Part shown: positions 1 through 8,449 of the stretch, one piece after another | Position numbering within the stretch: the stretch's first letter is position 1 | How the letters are laid out: each line of letters begins with the position of its first letter | Assembly (NCBI RefSeq): GCF_003572205.1 | Contig: NZ_QXNY01000004.1 | Coordinates: forward strand, 778,553-842,552 | Source: Algihabitans albus | Lineage (GTDB): Bacteria > Pseudomonadota > Alphaproteobacteria > Kiloniellales > DSM-21159 | Direction of reading: 5' to 3' | Length of the DNA stretch: 64,000 nt | Made by a program: the position numbers and the translations under genes | The notes under the pieces: model-generated | Seen by the model: the letters and a program-made list of their open reading frames with translations, nothing else | Told to the model about the DNA's origin: nothing | Database searches by the model: none

Positions 1-1
1 G

Positions 2-799
2 CCCTCGGAGCTGATGAAGATCGCGCTGGTGATGGCCCTGGCGCGCTATTTTCACGGCATCACCTATGCCGATATCGGCCGGCCGACCTATCTGATCGTG
101 CCGCTTCTGCTGGTGGGCGCGCCGGCGCTTCTGGTGCTGAAGCAGCCCGACCTCGGGACAGCCGGGATGCTGCTGACGGTCGGCGGCGCGCTCTTCCTCG
201 TCGCCGGGGTGCGTTGGTGGAAGTTTCTTCTGGTGATCGCCGCCGCGGGCGCGGCCTTGCCGGTCGCCTGGAACTTCCTGCACGACTATCAGAAGAACCG
301 CGTGATGACCTTCCTGGATCCGGAGTCAGATCCGCTCGGCGCCGGCTACCACATCCTGCAATCCAAGATCGCCCTCGGCTCCGGCGGCATCTTCGGCAAG
401 GGCTTCCTGCAGGGCACGCAGAGCCATCTGAACTTCCTGCCCGAGAAGCAGACCGACTTCATCTTCACCATGCTGGCCGAGGAATGGGGAATGGTCGGCG
501 GGCTGGGTCTGCTGGGGCTCTATCTGCTGGTCTTCGTCTATGGTTTCGCCATCGCGCTCCGCAGCCGCAGTCACTTCGGCCGGCTGCTTGCGATGGGTCT
601 GACCGTCAATTTGTTCCTCTACGTCTTCATCAACATCGCGATGGTGATGGGTCTACTGCCGGTGGTCGGCGTCCCGCTCCCGCTGGTGTCCTACGGTGGA
701 ACGGTGATGCTGGCGACGCTGATCGGTCTCGGCCTCCTGCTCAGTGTCTCGATTCACCGCGACCTTCGCATCCCCCGCCGCGGACCCCGAGAAGACTAG
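2..799 (+). CDS. mrdB: RodA/MrdB peptidoglycan glycosyltransferase (C-terminal part, cut by window edge)
   Basis: SEDS-family membrane protein that polymerises glycan strands for cell elongation together with the class B penicillin-binding protein. The frame is already open at base 2 (it reads PSELMKIA), so the first ATG at 14 is internal and the true start lies outside the window. Family landmarks seen are QPDLGTAG, the extracytoplasmic segment with FLDPESDPLGAGYH, GFLQGTQSHLNFLPEKQTDF, and the C-terminal PLVSYGGT motif before the last helix. Several hydrophobic helices are visible. The C-terminus ends within a normal distance of the last helix, so only the N-terminal part is missing. RodA and FtsW are close relatives; the Gln-rich loop fits RodA better. 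Confidence 0.93.
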   Translation, partial: PSELMKIALVMALARYFHGITYADIGRPTYLIVPLLLVGAPALLVLKQPDLGTAGMLLTVGGALFLVAGVRWWKFLLVIAAAGAALPVAWNFLHDYQKNRVMTFLDPESDPLGAGYHILQSKIALGSGGIFGKGFLQGTQSHLNFLPEKQTDFIFTMLAEEWGMVGGLGLLGLYLLVFVYGFAIALRSRSHFGRLLAMGLTVNLFLYVFINIAMVMGLLPVVGVPLPLVSYGGTVMLATLIGLGLLLSVSIHRDLRIPRRGPRED

Positions 800-1295
800 C
801 TCCAGAACGTCCAGTCGGCCGGTGGGCCGGCGCGAGGGCAGGTCTCTGCTCGGCATCGCCGCCGCCGTGCGAATCTTGTCCGCGTCGGGTCCGCCGATCG
901 GCAGCAACTCGTATCCGTCCCGCGGCCAGAGGTCCTGGCGCTCATGTCTCTAGTCGCCTCCTGAGCTGTGGCACGGTGCCGCCCGAGTTTGCTCGTCAGC
1001 CCCCTTCCGGGATTCCGGTCGGAACGGGCGCGTACCGCCGAAGAGGCGGATAATGGGCTTACAAATCATCGCGAACGGCACAAGTTGAATTTCTGCGGTT
1101 GAACTTCTGCGGCGGATCACATGAATTTCCGACCGGGCCAGCAGGTTGGCGAAAGGCAGGGCATGCAATTACGCGAAGGTCGACGCAGGCTTTGTGAGCC
1201 GGTCGCAGGTCCCCGCGCGGGGGACAAGCGGAGGAGTCTCTTTTCACTGCCACAGGGCTCGCGCAAGACGAACCTCCAGCTCATGGGAGTCACAG
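800..1295. other. Intergenic region without a recognised gene
   Basis: About 500 bases between rodA and the sugar dehydrogenase. The open frames here overlap one another in several frames and give Arg/Ser-rich, low-complexity translations, typical of non-coding GC-rich DNA. A short GC-rich palindrome (GTCCCCGCGCGGGGGAC, about 1208-1226) lies upstream of the next gene and could be an RNA hairpin or regulator site. No convincing promoter could be chosen by eye. Confidence 0.5.
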
Positions 1296-2426
1296 ATGAA
1301 ATCCATCGCCAAGGCAGCCAGCTTTGCGAGCGTTCTTTTGGCAATGCCCTTGCTGGCGACTGCCGAAGAGCGGCAGATCGATGTCGTCACCGCCCAGTAC
1401 GCCTTCAAGCTGACACCGGTCGCCACGGGTTTGGAGAATCCCTGGGGTCTGGACTGGTTGCCCGACGGCCGGATCATCGTGACCGAGCGGCCCGGCCGCG
1501 TGCGGCTCGTCGAGCAGGACGGAACGGTTTCGGAGCCGCTGAGCGGTGCGCCCGAGACCAGCAGCGGCTTCCGTGATGGCCTTCTCGACGTTGGCGTCAG
1601 TCCGAAATTCGCCGAGGATCAAACGGTTTATCTCGCCTACTCGAAGGTCGAACTGGAGGGCGAGGTCGAAATGCGCTGGCTGGAGATTGCGGCGGCGCGT
1701 CTCGGCGAAACCGGTTTCGAGGATCTCCAGACGATTTTCAGCTCGGAGGTGAAGGTCGACCAGCTGGAGGGATTCGGCGCGCGGATCCGCTTTGACAGCC
1801 AAGACACGATGCTCGTGACCGTTGGCGACCATGCCGTCCCGATGGAGGCTCAGAATCCGGAGAGCAAGGCGGGGACTCTGGTTCGGCTCAATCTCGATGG
1901 AACGCCGGCGGCTGGCAATCCCGGCGGCGCCCTGCATCCGGCGATCCTGGCTTACGGTTTCAAGAATCCGCAGGGTTTGGCCATCGATTCGGCGACGGGC
2001 GCCGTCTGGCTGACCGATCACGGGCCGCGCGGCGGTGGTGAACTCAACCTGCTTGCGGTCGGAGCGAACTATGGCTGGCCACTGCGGACCTTTGGCGATT
2101 TGAACGGCGAACCGGGCGCCGCGACGACAGGCGATTTCGTGGACCCTGTCTTCACATGGGGCGTTGCCCCGACGCTCTCCCTATCAGGCCTCGAGATTTA
2201 CAGCGGAGAGGACTTTCCGGATTGGACCGGCGATCTCTTCGCCGGCTCCCTGAGTCAGCTTGCGCTTCTGCGCGTAATGCTGAACGCGGATGGCTCGGTC
2301 GCCGGCACCGAGTACGTTCTGGATGGCCAAATCGGCCGCATACGCGACGTGCGGCAAGGCCCCGATGGCCGGCTCTATCTTCTCAATGACGAGTTCGAGG
2401 GCGGAATCTACCGGGTGGACCCCTGA
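1296..2426 (+). CDS. PQQ-dependent sugar dehydrogenase (soluble Gdh/YliI family), secreted
   Basis: Predicted periplasmic six-bladed beta-propeller quinoprotein that oxidises aldoses with PQQ. The ATG at 1296 was chosen because it has a GGGAG ribosome site five to ten bases upstream and is followed by a signal peptide (Lys-rich start, hydrophobic ASFASVLLAMPLLA, cleavage near ATA-EE). The frame stays open upstream to 1146, but that extension lacks signal-peptide character. Family motifs are visible: GLENPWGLDWLPDGRIIVTE near residue 45, GLLDVGVSPKF, NPQGLAID, and ELNLLAVGANYGWP. Length is 376 residues, normal for the YliI-like group. The exact substrate cannot be read from sequence. A pqqA gene at 19030 supports PQQ being made by this organism. 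Confidence 0.88.
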   Translation: MKSIAKAASFASVLLAMPLLATAEERQIDVVTAQYAFKLTPVATGLENPWGLDWLPDGRIIVTERPGRVRLVEQDGTVSEPLSGAPETSSGFRDGLLDVGVSPKFAEDQTVYLAYSKVELEGEVEMRWLEIAAARLGETGFEDLQTIFSSEVKVDQLEGFGARIRFDSQDTMLVTVGDHAVPMEAQNPESKAGTLVRLNLDGTPAAGNPGGALHPAILAYGFKNPQGLAIDSATGAVWLTDHGPRGGGELNLLAVGANYGWPLRTFGDLNGEPGAATTGDFVDPVFTWGVAPTLSLSGLEIYSGEDFPDWTGDLFAGSLSQLALLRVMLNADGSVAGTEYVLDGQIGRIRDVRQGPDGRLYLLNDEFEGGIYRVDP

Positions 2427-2428
2427 AA

Positions 2429-2477
2429 GCAGGTCGTGACCTCTAGGTTTCATCTCGCGATCCTAGAGGTTGCCTGC
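2429..2477 (+). terminator. Strong hairpin just after the sugar dehydrogenase
   Basis: Two nested inverted repeats follow the stop codon: GCAGG (2429-2433) pairs with CCTGC (2473-2477), and ACCTCTAGG (2439-2447) pairs exactly with CCTAGAGGT (2462-2470). No T-tract follows, so it may be a transcript-end stabiliser or an imperfect terminator. Confidence 0.5.
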
Positions 2478-2544
2478 CTCTCCACATCCGTTTCGATGAA
2501 AGACGGAGCCGCGTCTTGAGTCCGATCGCCGGGGCGATCTGATT

Positions 2545-2709
2545 CTAGAGCGTCGGCAACAACCACAGGACGACGGCGCAGGTCAGGAGCAAGGCTCGCA
2601 GCAAAGATGCTCGCAGCGCCGCATTGCTCGGCAACCGCAGGCCGGCCTCCGTCGGCGCCAGCGGCGTCGAAACTGGGAGGGTTTGCTGTCTGTCAGCGGC
2701 GGTCTGCAT
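2545..2709 (-). CDS. Possible small membrane protein, 54 residues
   Basis: Not recognised. The minus-strand frame from ATG 2709 to TAG 2545 has strongly GC-biased third positions, as in neighbouring real genes. It encodes a polar N-terminal half followed by a single hydrophobic C-terminal segment (LLRALLLTCAVVLWLLPTL), like a tail-anchored or single-pass small protein. An AGGA sequence about ten bases before the ATG is a weak ribosome site. The frame is open further upstream to 2772, but the ATG at 2709 begins the better-looking part. It could be a chance frame; homologues in related genomes would decide. Confidence 0.35.
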   Translation of the reverse strand: MQTAADRQQTLPVSTPLAPTEAGLRLPSNAALRASLLRALLLTCAVVLWLLPTL

Positions 2710-3003
2710 GGCCGAAGTATCCTGCGGAGGTGATACGCGATATTGCTCCGGCATTCCTTTCCGAAGTCTCACTTTTGCATATGATACGAGATAAATTCTG
2801 CCGCCGTGATCGACCTCACAGGTAAGTGTCCGCTGCCCTTGGTCTCCGAAGCCTGGCCGGAGGAGGTAGCCGGCCCGGATGTGCCCTCGCGCCGGATGGG
2901 CTCAGCAGGTGGCCAGGCAGGTGGCTCTGGGGGCTGGACAAGCCGAGGGGCTGTTGCTATCTACGCGGCCTCCCGGGCCTGGGACAGGGCTCGAGGGCAC
3001 GGT

Positions 3004-3079
<76 letters not shown>

Positions 3080-3182
3080 CTTAACTAGCTGAAATCGATA
3101 ATTTTTCGCATTCGTGGCGGGAGCCGCCAGACTATCGCCAGGTCGGCCGGCACACTGCTGGAGGAACGGGCAACACCGTCGC

Positions 3183-4370
3183 TTAGGTCACGCGGCTCGT
3201 TCTCCGGAAGGCCGGATCGTCCCATAGCCGATTGTCCAATACATCGGTCAGCACGTCCACTGCGCGGCGGACGTCGCCTTCGTCAATGTAAAGCGGCGTA
3301 AAGCCGAAGCGCATGATGTTGGGGGCGCGGAAATCGCCGATGACGTTGCGGGCGATCAGCGCCTGCATCGCGGCGTAGCCATGCTCGAAGGCGAACGAGA
3401 CCTGGGAGCCGCGTCGTGCGCTCTCGCGCGGGCTGGCGAGCGTCAGGTCGGGACAACGCGCCTCGACCTCGGCGATGAAGAGATCGCAGAGCGCCAAGCT
3501 GGCGGCACGCAGTTCTTGCATGTCGACGTCGCTCCAGACCTGCATCGCAGCCTCCAGCGCGGTCATTTGCAGAACGGGCGGGGTGCCCACGCGCATCCGC
3601 TCGATGTCCTTCGCGGGCCGATAGGACTGTTCAAAGGCGAAGGGCGCGTCATGACCCAGCCAGCCGCTGAGCGCAGGCACGATATCCGCCGTGATGTCGG
3701 GCCGGGCATAAATGAAGGCGGGCGCGCCGGGGCCGCCATTGAGGTATTTGTAGGTACAGCCAACCGCGAATTCGCAGCCCGCGGCGGTCAGATCGACCGG
3801 CACCGCGCCAGCGCTATGGGCGAGGTCCCAGATCGTCACCGCGCCTGCGTCTCGTGCGCGCTCGGTGATCTCGGTCATGTCATGCATCCGGCCGGTGCGG
3901 TAGTCCACTTGCGTGATCATCACCGCCGCAACCTCGTCGGTGACAGCGTCAGCCACATCCTCCGGCGCCACGATCCTCAGCTCATGACCCTCATTCAGTT
4001 GGGCGATCAACCCTTCGGCCATGTAGAGATCGCTGGGGAAATTCCCGCTATCGGACAGGACGACCTTCCGCTGAGGGCGCATCTGCAGGGCGGCCGAGAG
4101 CGCCTGGTAGACCTTGATCGACAGCGTGTCGCCCAGCACGACCGAGCCCTCGGGAGCGCCGATCAGACGGGCCACAAGATTGCCGACGCGCAGGGGCTGC
4201 CCCATCCAGTCGTCGACGTTCCATCCGGTGATCAGATGCTGGCCCCATTGCTCCTCGATCATCGCGGACAGGTGCCCGACCACGGATTTGGGCATCGGCC
4301 CCAGCGAGTTGCCGTCGAGATAGATCATGCCTTCGGGCAGAACGAATCGATCCTTGATGGGGAGCGTCAC
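3183..4370 (-). CDS. kynU: Kynureninase
   Basis: PLP enzyme that cleaves L-kynurenine to anthranilate and alanine (or 3-hydroxykynurenine to 3-hydroxyanthranilate). The 395-residue length matches the bacterial family. Visible motifs are YLDGNSLGPMP near the N-terminus, WDLAHSAGAVPVDL (PLP-binding Asp), and CTYKYLNGGPGAPAF, which holds the Schiff-base lysine. The start is GTG at 4370, because the frame is closed a few codons further up and the family N-terminus begins just there. It follows kynA by 13 bases on the same strand, so the two are probably cotranscribed with the GntR gene. No kynurenine 3-monooxygenase is seen nearby, so the product is likely anthranilate. Confidence 0.95.
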   Translation of the reverse strand: MTLPIKDRFVLPEGMIYLDGNSLGPMPKSVVGHLSAMIEEQWGQHLITGWNVDDWMGQPLRVGNLVARLIGAPEGSVVLGDTLSIKVYQALSAALQMRPQRKVVLSDSGNFPSDLYMAEGLIAQLNEGHELRIVAPEDVADAVTDEVAAVMITQVDYRTGRMHDMTEITERARDAGAVTIWDLAHSAGAVPVDLTAAGCEFAVGCTYKYLNGGPGAPAFIYARPDITADIVPALSGWLGHDAPFAFEQSYRPAKDIERMRVGTPPVLQMTALEAAMQVWSDVDMQELRAASLALCDLFIAEVEARCPDLTLASPRESARRGSQVSFAFEHGYAAMQALIARNVIGDFRAPNIMRFGFTPLYIDEGDVRRAVDVLTDVLDNRLWDDPAFRRTSRVT

Positions 4371-4383
4371 GGCTTGTCTTTCA

Positions 4384-5217
4384 TCACAGCTGGCCTCGCA
4401 TGTTCCAGAGTTCGGGGAACAGTTCGACCTCCAGCATCTTGCGCAGATACTTCACTCCTGAGGTGCCGCCGGTGCCGGGTTTGAATCCGATGATGCGTTC
4501 CACGGTCGTGACGTGGTTGAAGCGCCATCGGCGGAAGTAATCTTCCAGATCCACCAGCTTTTCCGCCAGTTCGTAAAGGGTCCAGAAATCGTGTGGGGCC
4601 CGGTAGACGCGGGTCCAGGCATCCATCACCTGATCGTTTGCGGTATGCGGCCGATCCATCCGGTAGATCGCGGGGTCGAAGCGAGTGTTCAACTGCTTGG
4701 CCAGGCTATCCAGCGCCACGTGATAAAGCGATTTCGTCTCAAGCTCCTGGGCAAGCATATGCCGCAGTTCCGGCCGGTGCTCGTGCACCTTCAGCATCGC
4801 CCGGTTGCGATTGCCGAGAATGAATTCGATCAACCGATACTGATGCGACTGAAACCCGGACGACGTTCCGAGTTCAGCGCGAAACTCGGTGTACTCGCTT
4901 GGCGTCATCGTTCGCAGCACATCCCAAGCATTGTTCAACTGCTCGAATATGCGGGCCACGCGGGTCAACATTTTGAAGGCCGCGGGGAACTGGCCTTGAG
5001 TGAGCTCCTCCCGTGCGGTTGACAGCTCATGCAATGCCAGGCGCATCCACAGCTCCGACGTTTGATGCTGGATGATGAACAGCATCTCGTCGTGGGCATC
5101 CGATCTTCTGTTCTGCGCCCCTAGGATCGGGTCGAGCGATAGGTAGTCGCTATAGCTCATGCCCTTGGCAGAAGATGTTTTGGCGCCGTCGCCAGCGGAG
5201 TCATAGGCTCTGGTCAC
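4384..5217 (-). CDS. kynA: Tryptophan 2,3-dioxygenase
   Basis: Haem enzyme that opens the indole ring of L-tryptophan to N-formylkynurenine, first step of the kynurenine route. The 277-residue length is normal. Conserved stretches seen are DEMLFIIQHQTSELWMRL, the GFQSHQYRLIEFILGNRN segment, WRFNHVTTVERIIG with the proximal haem histidine, and GTGGTSGVKYLRK near the end. The start is GTG at 5217, whose GTGA overlaps the stop of the upstream GntR gene, a coupled arrangement. The N-terminal extension of about 20 polar residues is longer than the minimal family core but not unusual. Confidence 0.95.
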   Translation of the reverse strand: MTRAYDSAGDGAKTSSAKGMSYSDYLSLDPILGAQNRRSDAHDEMLFIIQHQTSELWMRLALHELSTAREELTQGQFPAAFKMLTRVARIFEQLNNAWDVLRTMTPSEYTEFRAELGTSSGFQSHQYRLIEFILGNRNRAMLKVHEHRPELRHMLAQELETKSLYHVALDSLAKQLNTRFDPAIYRMDRPHTANDQVMDAWTRVYRAPHDFWTLYELAEKLVDLEDYFRRWRFNHVTTVERIIGFKPGTGGTSGVKYLRKMLEVELFPELWNMRGQL

Positions 5218-5984
5218 AAGGTGGCCTCCGTCAGGTTTGGGCGCTGCGGGGCGACACCGACCTGATCCGGCAGCAGCGCCACGAGATGTTCGAAGGCTTG
5301 AATCGACAGGTTGGAATGGGCGTTGAAGAGTTCCCGCGCGGCTTGGGCGTCACGCGCCAGCGCCACGTCGTAAAGCGCCTGGTGAGGACCGAGCGCCATG
5401 GCGCTGGAAAAGGCCTGGGCCGCCGGGCCGGCCGTGTCGGGTTCGGTTTCCGAAAGCTCGCGCAGGCCCGCTTGGATGAACCTGTGATAGCGCCCTAGCT
5501 GATCGCCCAGCGCGGTGCGGAAGCGGTGCATCCAGATCGACGACGCAGCGCCGATCAAGGCGCTGTGAAAAGCGGCGTGGTGTTTGGTCCAGACCTCCAG
5601 CTCTTCCGGCGCGTGGAGGACGGATGGGAAGGGCGTTTTCGAAAGGTGATGGAAGCTACCGACAATCTCGGCTTCCCAGGCCTCGTCGCCACTGGCGACG
5701 GCCTCGGCGAAAAGCGCACCTTCGATGATGCTGCGCGTACGCTCCAGGTCAAGCAGGTCCGGAAGTGACAGGGGCGCCACACGGAAGCCCTTGTTATGCT
5801 CCGGCACCACAAATCTTTCGGCGCTCAGCCGGTTCATGCATTCCCGAAGCGGCGTAAGACCGAGTCCATACCGGTCCGACAGGGTCGGCAGGCGCAGCGC
5901 CGCACCTGGAGGCAGGCGGAGGGTCAGGATATCCTGACGAACCCGCTGATAGAGAGCATCGGATTTCGACTGCGGCGCGGACAT
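5214..5984 (-). CDS. GntR-family regulator (FCD type) of the kyn operon
   Basis: DNA-binding regulator of 256 residues. The N-terminal winged helix-turn-helix spans about residues 8-75 (YQRVRQDILTLRLPPGAALR, then YGLGLTPLRECMNRLSAERF). The C-terminal part is an FCD-type all-helical ligand domain with acidic and His residues typical of metal-assisted effector binding. The gene overlaps kynA by four bases and therefore probably controls its own operon in response to tryptophan, kynurenine or a downstream metabolite (inference). An inverted repeat 18-48 bases upstream of its ATG is a good candidate for its operator. The ATG at 5984 is the only reasonable start. Confidence 0.88.
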   Translation of the reverse strand: MSAPQSKSDALYQRVRQDILTLRLPPGAALRLPTLSDRYGLGLTPLRECMNRLSAERFVVPEHNKGFRVAPLSLPDLLDLERTRSIIEGALFAEAVASGDEAWEAEIVGSFHHLSKTPFPSVLHAPEELEVWTKHHAAFHSALIGAASSIWMHRFRTALGDQLGRYHRFIQAGLRELSETEPDTAGPAAQAFSSAMALGPHQALYDVALARDAQAARELFNAHSNLSIQAFEHLVALLPDQVGVAPQRPNLTEATL

Positions 5985-6001
5985 CGGCGATTTACCAAGG
6001 T

Positions 6002-6032
6002 TTCATATGCAATCCTCCATATCGCATATGAA
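6002..6032. promoter_or_regulatory. Palindromic operator candidate upstream of gntR-kynA-kynU
   Basis: TTCATATGC (6002-6010) and GCATATGAA (6024-6032) form a perfect 9-base inverted repeat with a 13-base spacer. It lies 18 bases upstream of the GntR start codon, in a short AT-rich gap. Position and symmetry fit autoregulation by the GntR protein; the partner is inferred. Confidence 0.55.
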
Positions 6033-6047
6033 TGGATAAATCATATA

Positions 6048-6869
6048 TTATTTCTCGATAAAGGCCTTGGTGATGGCGCTGTCCACAGCGCGCAGCCCTT
6101 CAATTACGGTGAAGTGGTTATGGAGCCCCTCCACGATACAGTTCGTATCTGCGTCCAAACCCTCCCAGATTTGAGCGATGATCTGCGCCTGCCGGATAAA
6201 CTCGGGCCGCTCCCCGCCGCCGACCCAGGCCGTCAAGCGCCGATTGCCGGCTGGCCGATGCAGAACGGCGCTTTCGGCGGCCGCTTCCGCAAGATCCAGA
6301 TGCAGGGTCTTGTTCATCTCGGTATGCAACAGGGGGCGCAGATCATGAAGCCCGCTGATCGAAAGCGTGTGATCGATCCGCCCCACCAGGTCGCCTGCCA
6401 AGGGTGTGTCCGTACAGATCATCCGTGAGACCAGATGCCCGCCGGCTGAATGCCCCGCCAGTCGGAGCGGGCCCGCAACACGCGCCGCCGCAGCGGTAAC
6501 CGCCTTCCCGATCTGCCGGGTCATCTGACTGATCCGGACCTCGGGCGCCAGTGTGTAGCTGGGCAGGCAGACGGCCCAGCCGCATGCCCTCGCGCCTTCA
6601 GCCAGGTCGGTCCAGTAGGATCTGTCGAGGCGCATCCAATAGCCGCCATGCACAAAGACGGCCAGGCCTTTGGGCGTGCTATCGGGCCAGACGATATCGA
6701 ACCGTTCGCGGGGGTGGTCGCCATAGGGGACGTCCTGCTCGATCCGCAAACCGCTCTCCCGATAGGCGGCGGCCCGTGCTGCCCACTTGCTGGGCAACTG
6801 CGCCGAGCCCGGGACGTGGGCCATGTTGGCGAACGCGTCATCCCAATCGCGGGAAGGGGTCGTATCCAT
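6048..6869 (-). CDS. Alpha/beta hydrolase, probable arylformamidase (kynurenine formamidase)
   Basis: Predicted to hydrolyse N-formylkynurenine to kynurenine and formate, completing the kynA-kynU pathway. Motifs: the oxyanion HGGYW box (typical of the AFMID-type formamidases), the nucleophile elbow GHSAGGH, and a C-terminal LHNHFTVIEG segment with the likely catalytic histidine. It is unrelated to the metal-dependent KynB cyclase-fold enzyme used by many bacteria. The ATG at 6869 (273 residues) was chosen for its GGAG ribosome site and family-like N-terminus (SRDWDDAFANMAHVPG). The frame continues upstream to 7220, but that part is Arg-rich and unlike protein. It lies upstream of the GntR gene with a 63-base gap that contains the operator-like repeat. 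Confidence 0.85.
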   Translation of the reverse strand: MDTTPSRDWDDAFANMAHVPGSAQLPSKWAARAAAYRESGLRIEQDVPYGDHPRERFDIVWPDSTPKGLAVFVHGGYWMRLDRSYWTDLAEGARACGWAVCLPSYTLAPEVRISQMTRQIGKAVTAAAARVAGPLRLAGHSAGGHLVSRMICTDTPLAGDLVGRIDHTLSISGLHDLRPLLHTEMNKTLHLDLAEAAAESAVLHRPAGNRRLTAWVGGGERPEFIRQAQIIAQIWEGLDADTNCIVEGLHNHFTVIEGLRAVDSAITKAFIEK

Positions 6870-7672
6870 GCTTGCTCCGCCTGATAGGCTGGGGGGCGAG
6901 GCCAGGAAGGTGCCACAAGCCGCCGCCTTGGCATAAGAGGCTTGCCCGGCCCGCGGGCCGCGCTTAGCTCTCCGGTGCCGGTGAGGAAAGGGCGACGACG
7001 CAGCCTTGGCGGTACGCCGACCGGTACGGAAAGGCGATCGGGCAACTCGCCATCGGAGGTTCCCTGCACGGTCTCCGGTGCCAGTACGCAAACGATCGTC
7101 GTGGGGTCGCCGGCCGCCTGCCATGGATCGGCAGGCCACGGACATGCCTCCAGATCGAATACAATGATACTTCTCATGGGAAACTGTCGCATAGATTGCC
7201 GAGACTCGATTCCACCCCATAAAGGAGATAGCCTTCCGAGGCCATCGACCGGGTTGCCTAGATGAGACAGAGAGGAGGCTGCCTTGCTGTTTCGGCTGCC
7301 TTGCGGAGTGAGCTCTTGGTTAGGGTGCTGGTGCAAAGGCCGTGCCGTGCGATGTTGTTCTGGGAGGACGATGGGGTGCGAGCGGTACCGAGGGCTCGTG
7401 AAATGGTAGCGGTATAGGGGGACGAAGACCGTAGGCGAACGGTCGCCGCCGCGATGGCGGATCTGGGAGAGGCCCGCGGCATCCGGTGTAAGTCGCTTGA
7501 AAGTCAGACTCTGCAGCTTGACAGCGTTCCTCGCCGTAGCTGCGGGAGAAGCCGCCAGGCTGAAGACGTTCGGCTGGCCGGCAACTCATTGCAATCGTGC
7601 TTCGCCGTGGCGACTTTCCCGGCCTCGAAGATGCGTTAAATGATCGTGTGCGAATCCAAAGTTGGGACAAGG
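6870..7672. other. Long intergenic region, no confident gene
   Basis: About 800 bases between the divergent formamidase and FadR-type genes. On the minus strand, one frame from ATG 7177 starts with a plausible protein-like stretch (MRSIIVFDLEACPWPADPW) but has no ribosome site and soon becomes Pro/Arg-rich as it runs into the formamidase gene in another frame. It may be a decayed gene end or chance. The remaining frames are short and overlapping. Confidence 0.4.
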
Positions 7673-8449
7673 ATGTCTGTTATGCCTTTCCGGCCCATTG
7701 AGTCAGAGAGCATTGCCGAGGCCGCCGCCGCGCAAATCCGGGAACTGATTGCGGAAGACGTGCTGCGCCCGGGGGACCGCCTGCCGAGCGAGCGCGAGCT
7801 GTGCGAACACATGAAGGTTTCCCGTACTTCCCTCCGCGAGGCGGTCAAGGCGTTGATTTCCGAAAAACTGCTGGAGTCGCGCAGGGGGGCTGGGCTTTTC
7901 GTTTCGACGCATGTGGGCGCCGACCTCGCGTCCCCGCTACGCAGTCTGATCGAGGCGCAGCCCAGGGCGATCGATGACTACATCGTGTTCCGTCGGATGT
8001 TGGAAGGCGAGTGCGCCGCCGCCGCGGCGACAACGGCGACGAAGATCGAGCGGCTGCGGATTCTCAGACTGCTGCAGCAGCTCGAAGAAGCCGCCAAGAA
8101 TCACGATCAAAATACCGAGGCCGCGCTCGATACGGAATTCCACATGGCTATCGTCGAAGCGGCCCGTAACGTTGTCGCTATTCAGGTCACCCGAAGCTTG
8201 CTGGATCTGCTCCGCCGGGGCATCGGCTATAGCCGGGCGCTTATCTTCGACGATGCGGAGGCGCGAGCGAAACTGCTGGATCAGCATCGGGCCATCGCGC
8301 AGGCGATCGATGCGCGCGACGCCCAGAAGGCCCGCGAGAAAATGCACGTTCATCTCGATTTCGTTCTCAAAATGCTGCAGCAGAAGCGAAAGGATGCCGG
8401 TGCGCATGCACTGGCCAGCCGTCGTGCGGCTTGGGAAAAAAGAGCGTGA
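7673..8449 (+). CDS. FadR-subfamily GntR regulator (FCD domain)
   Basis: Regulator of about 258 residues. Winged helix-turn-helix in the N-terminal 70 residues (AAAAQIRELIAEDVLRPGDR, then LPSERELCEHMKVSRTSLRE, VKALISEKLL). The C-terminal FCD domain has DTEFHMAIVEAARN and a later LLDQHRAIAQAIDARD with the His/Asp residues that bind metal and ligand in this family. The start at 7673 has GGGA five bases upstream; an in-frame ATG at 7640 has no ribosome site. It is the first gene before the Mo-hydroxylase/PQQ cluster on the same strand, and a site matching the FadR-type operator consensus lies 206 bases after its stop. It is thus a likely cluster regulator (inference). Confidence 0.86.
   Translation: MSVMPFRPIESESIAEAAAAQIRELIAEDVLRPGDRLPSERELCEHMKVSRTSLREAVKALISEKLLESRRGAGLFVSTHVGADLASPLRSLIEAQPRAIDDYIVFRRMLEGECAAAAATTATKIERLRILRLLQQLEEAAKNHDQNTEAALDTEFHMAIVEAARNVVAIQVTRSLLDLLRRGIGYSRALIFDDAEARAKLLDQHRAIAQAIDARDAQKAREKMHVHLDFVLKMLQQKRKDAGAHALASRRAAWEKRA

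Noticed and set aside
6521..7336. Minus-strand frame with MRSIIVFDLEACPWP near 7177
   Set aside because: Starts protein-like, but has no ribosome site and runs out of frame through the formamidase gene; kept only as a possible decayed remnant.
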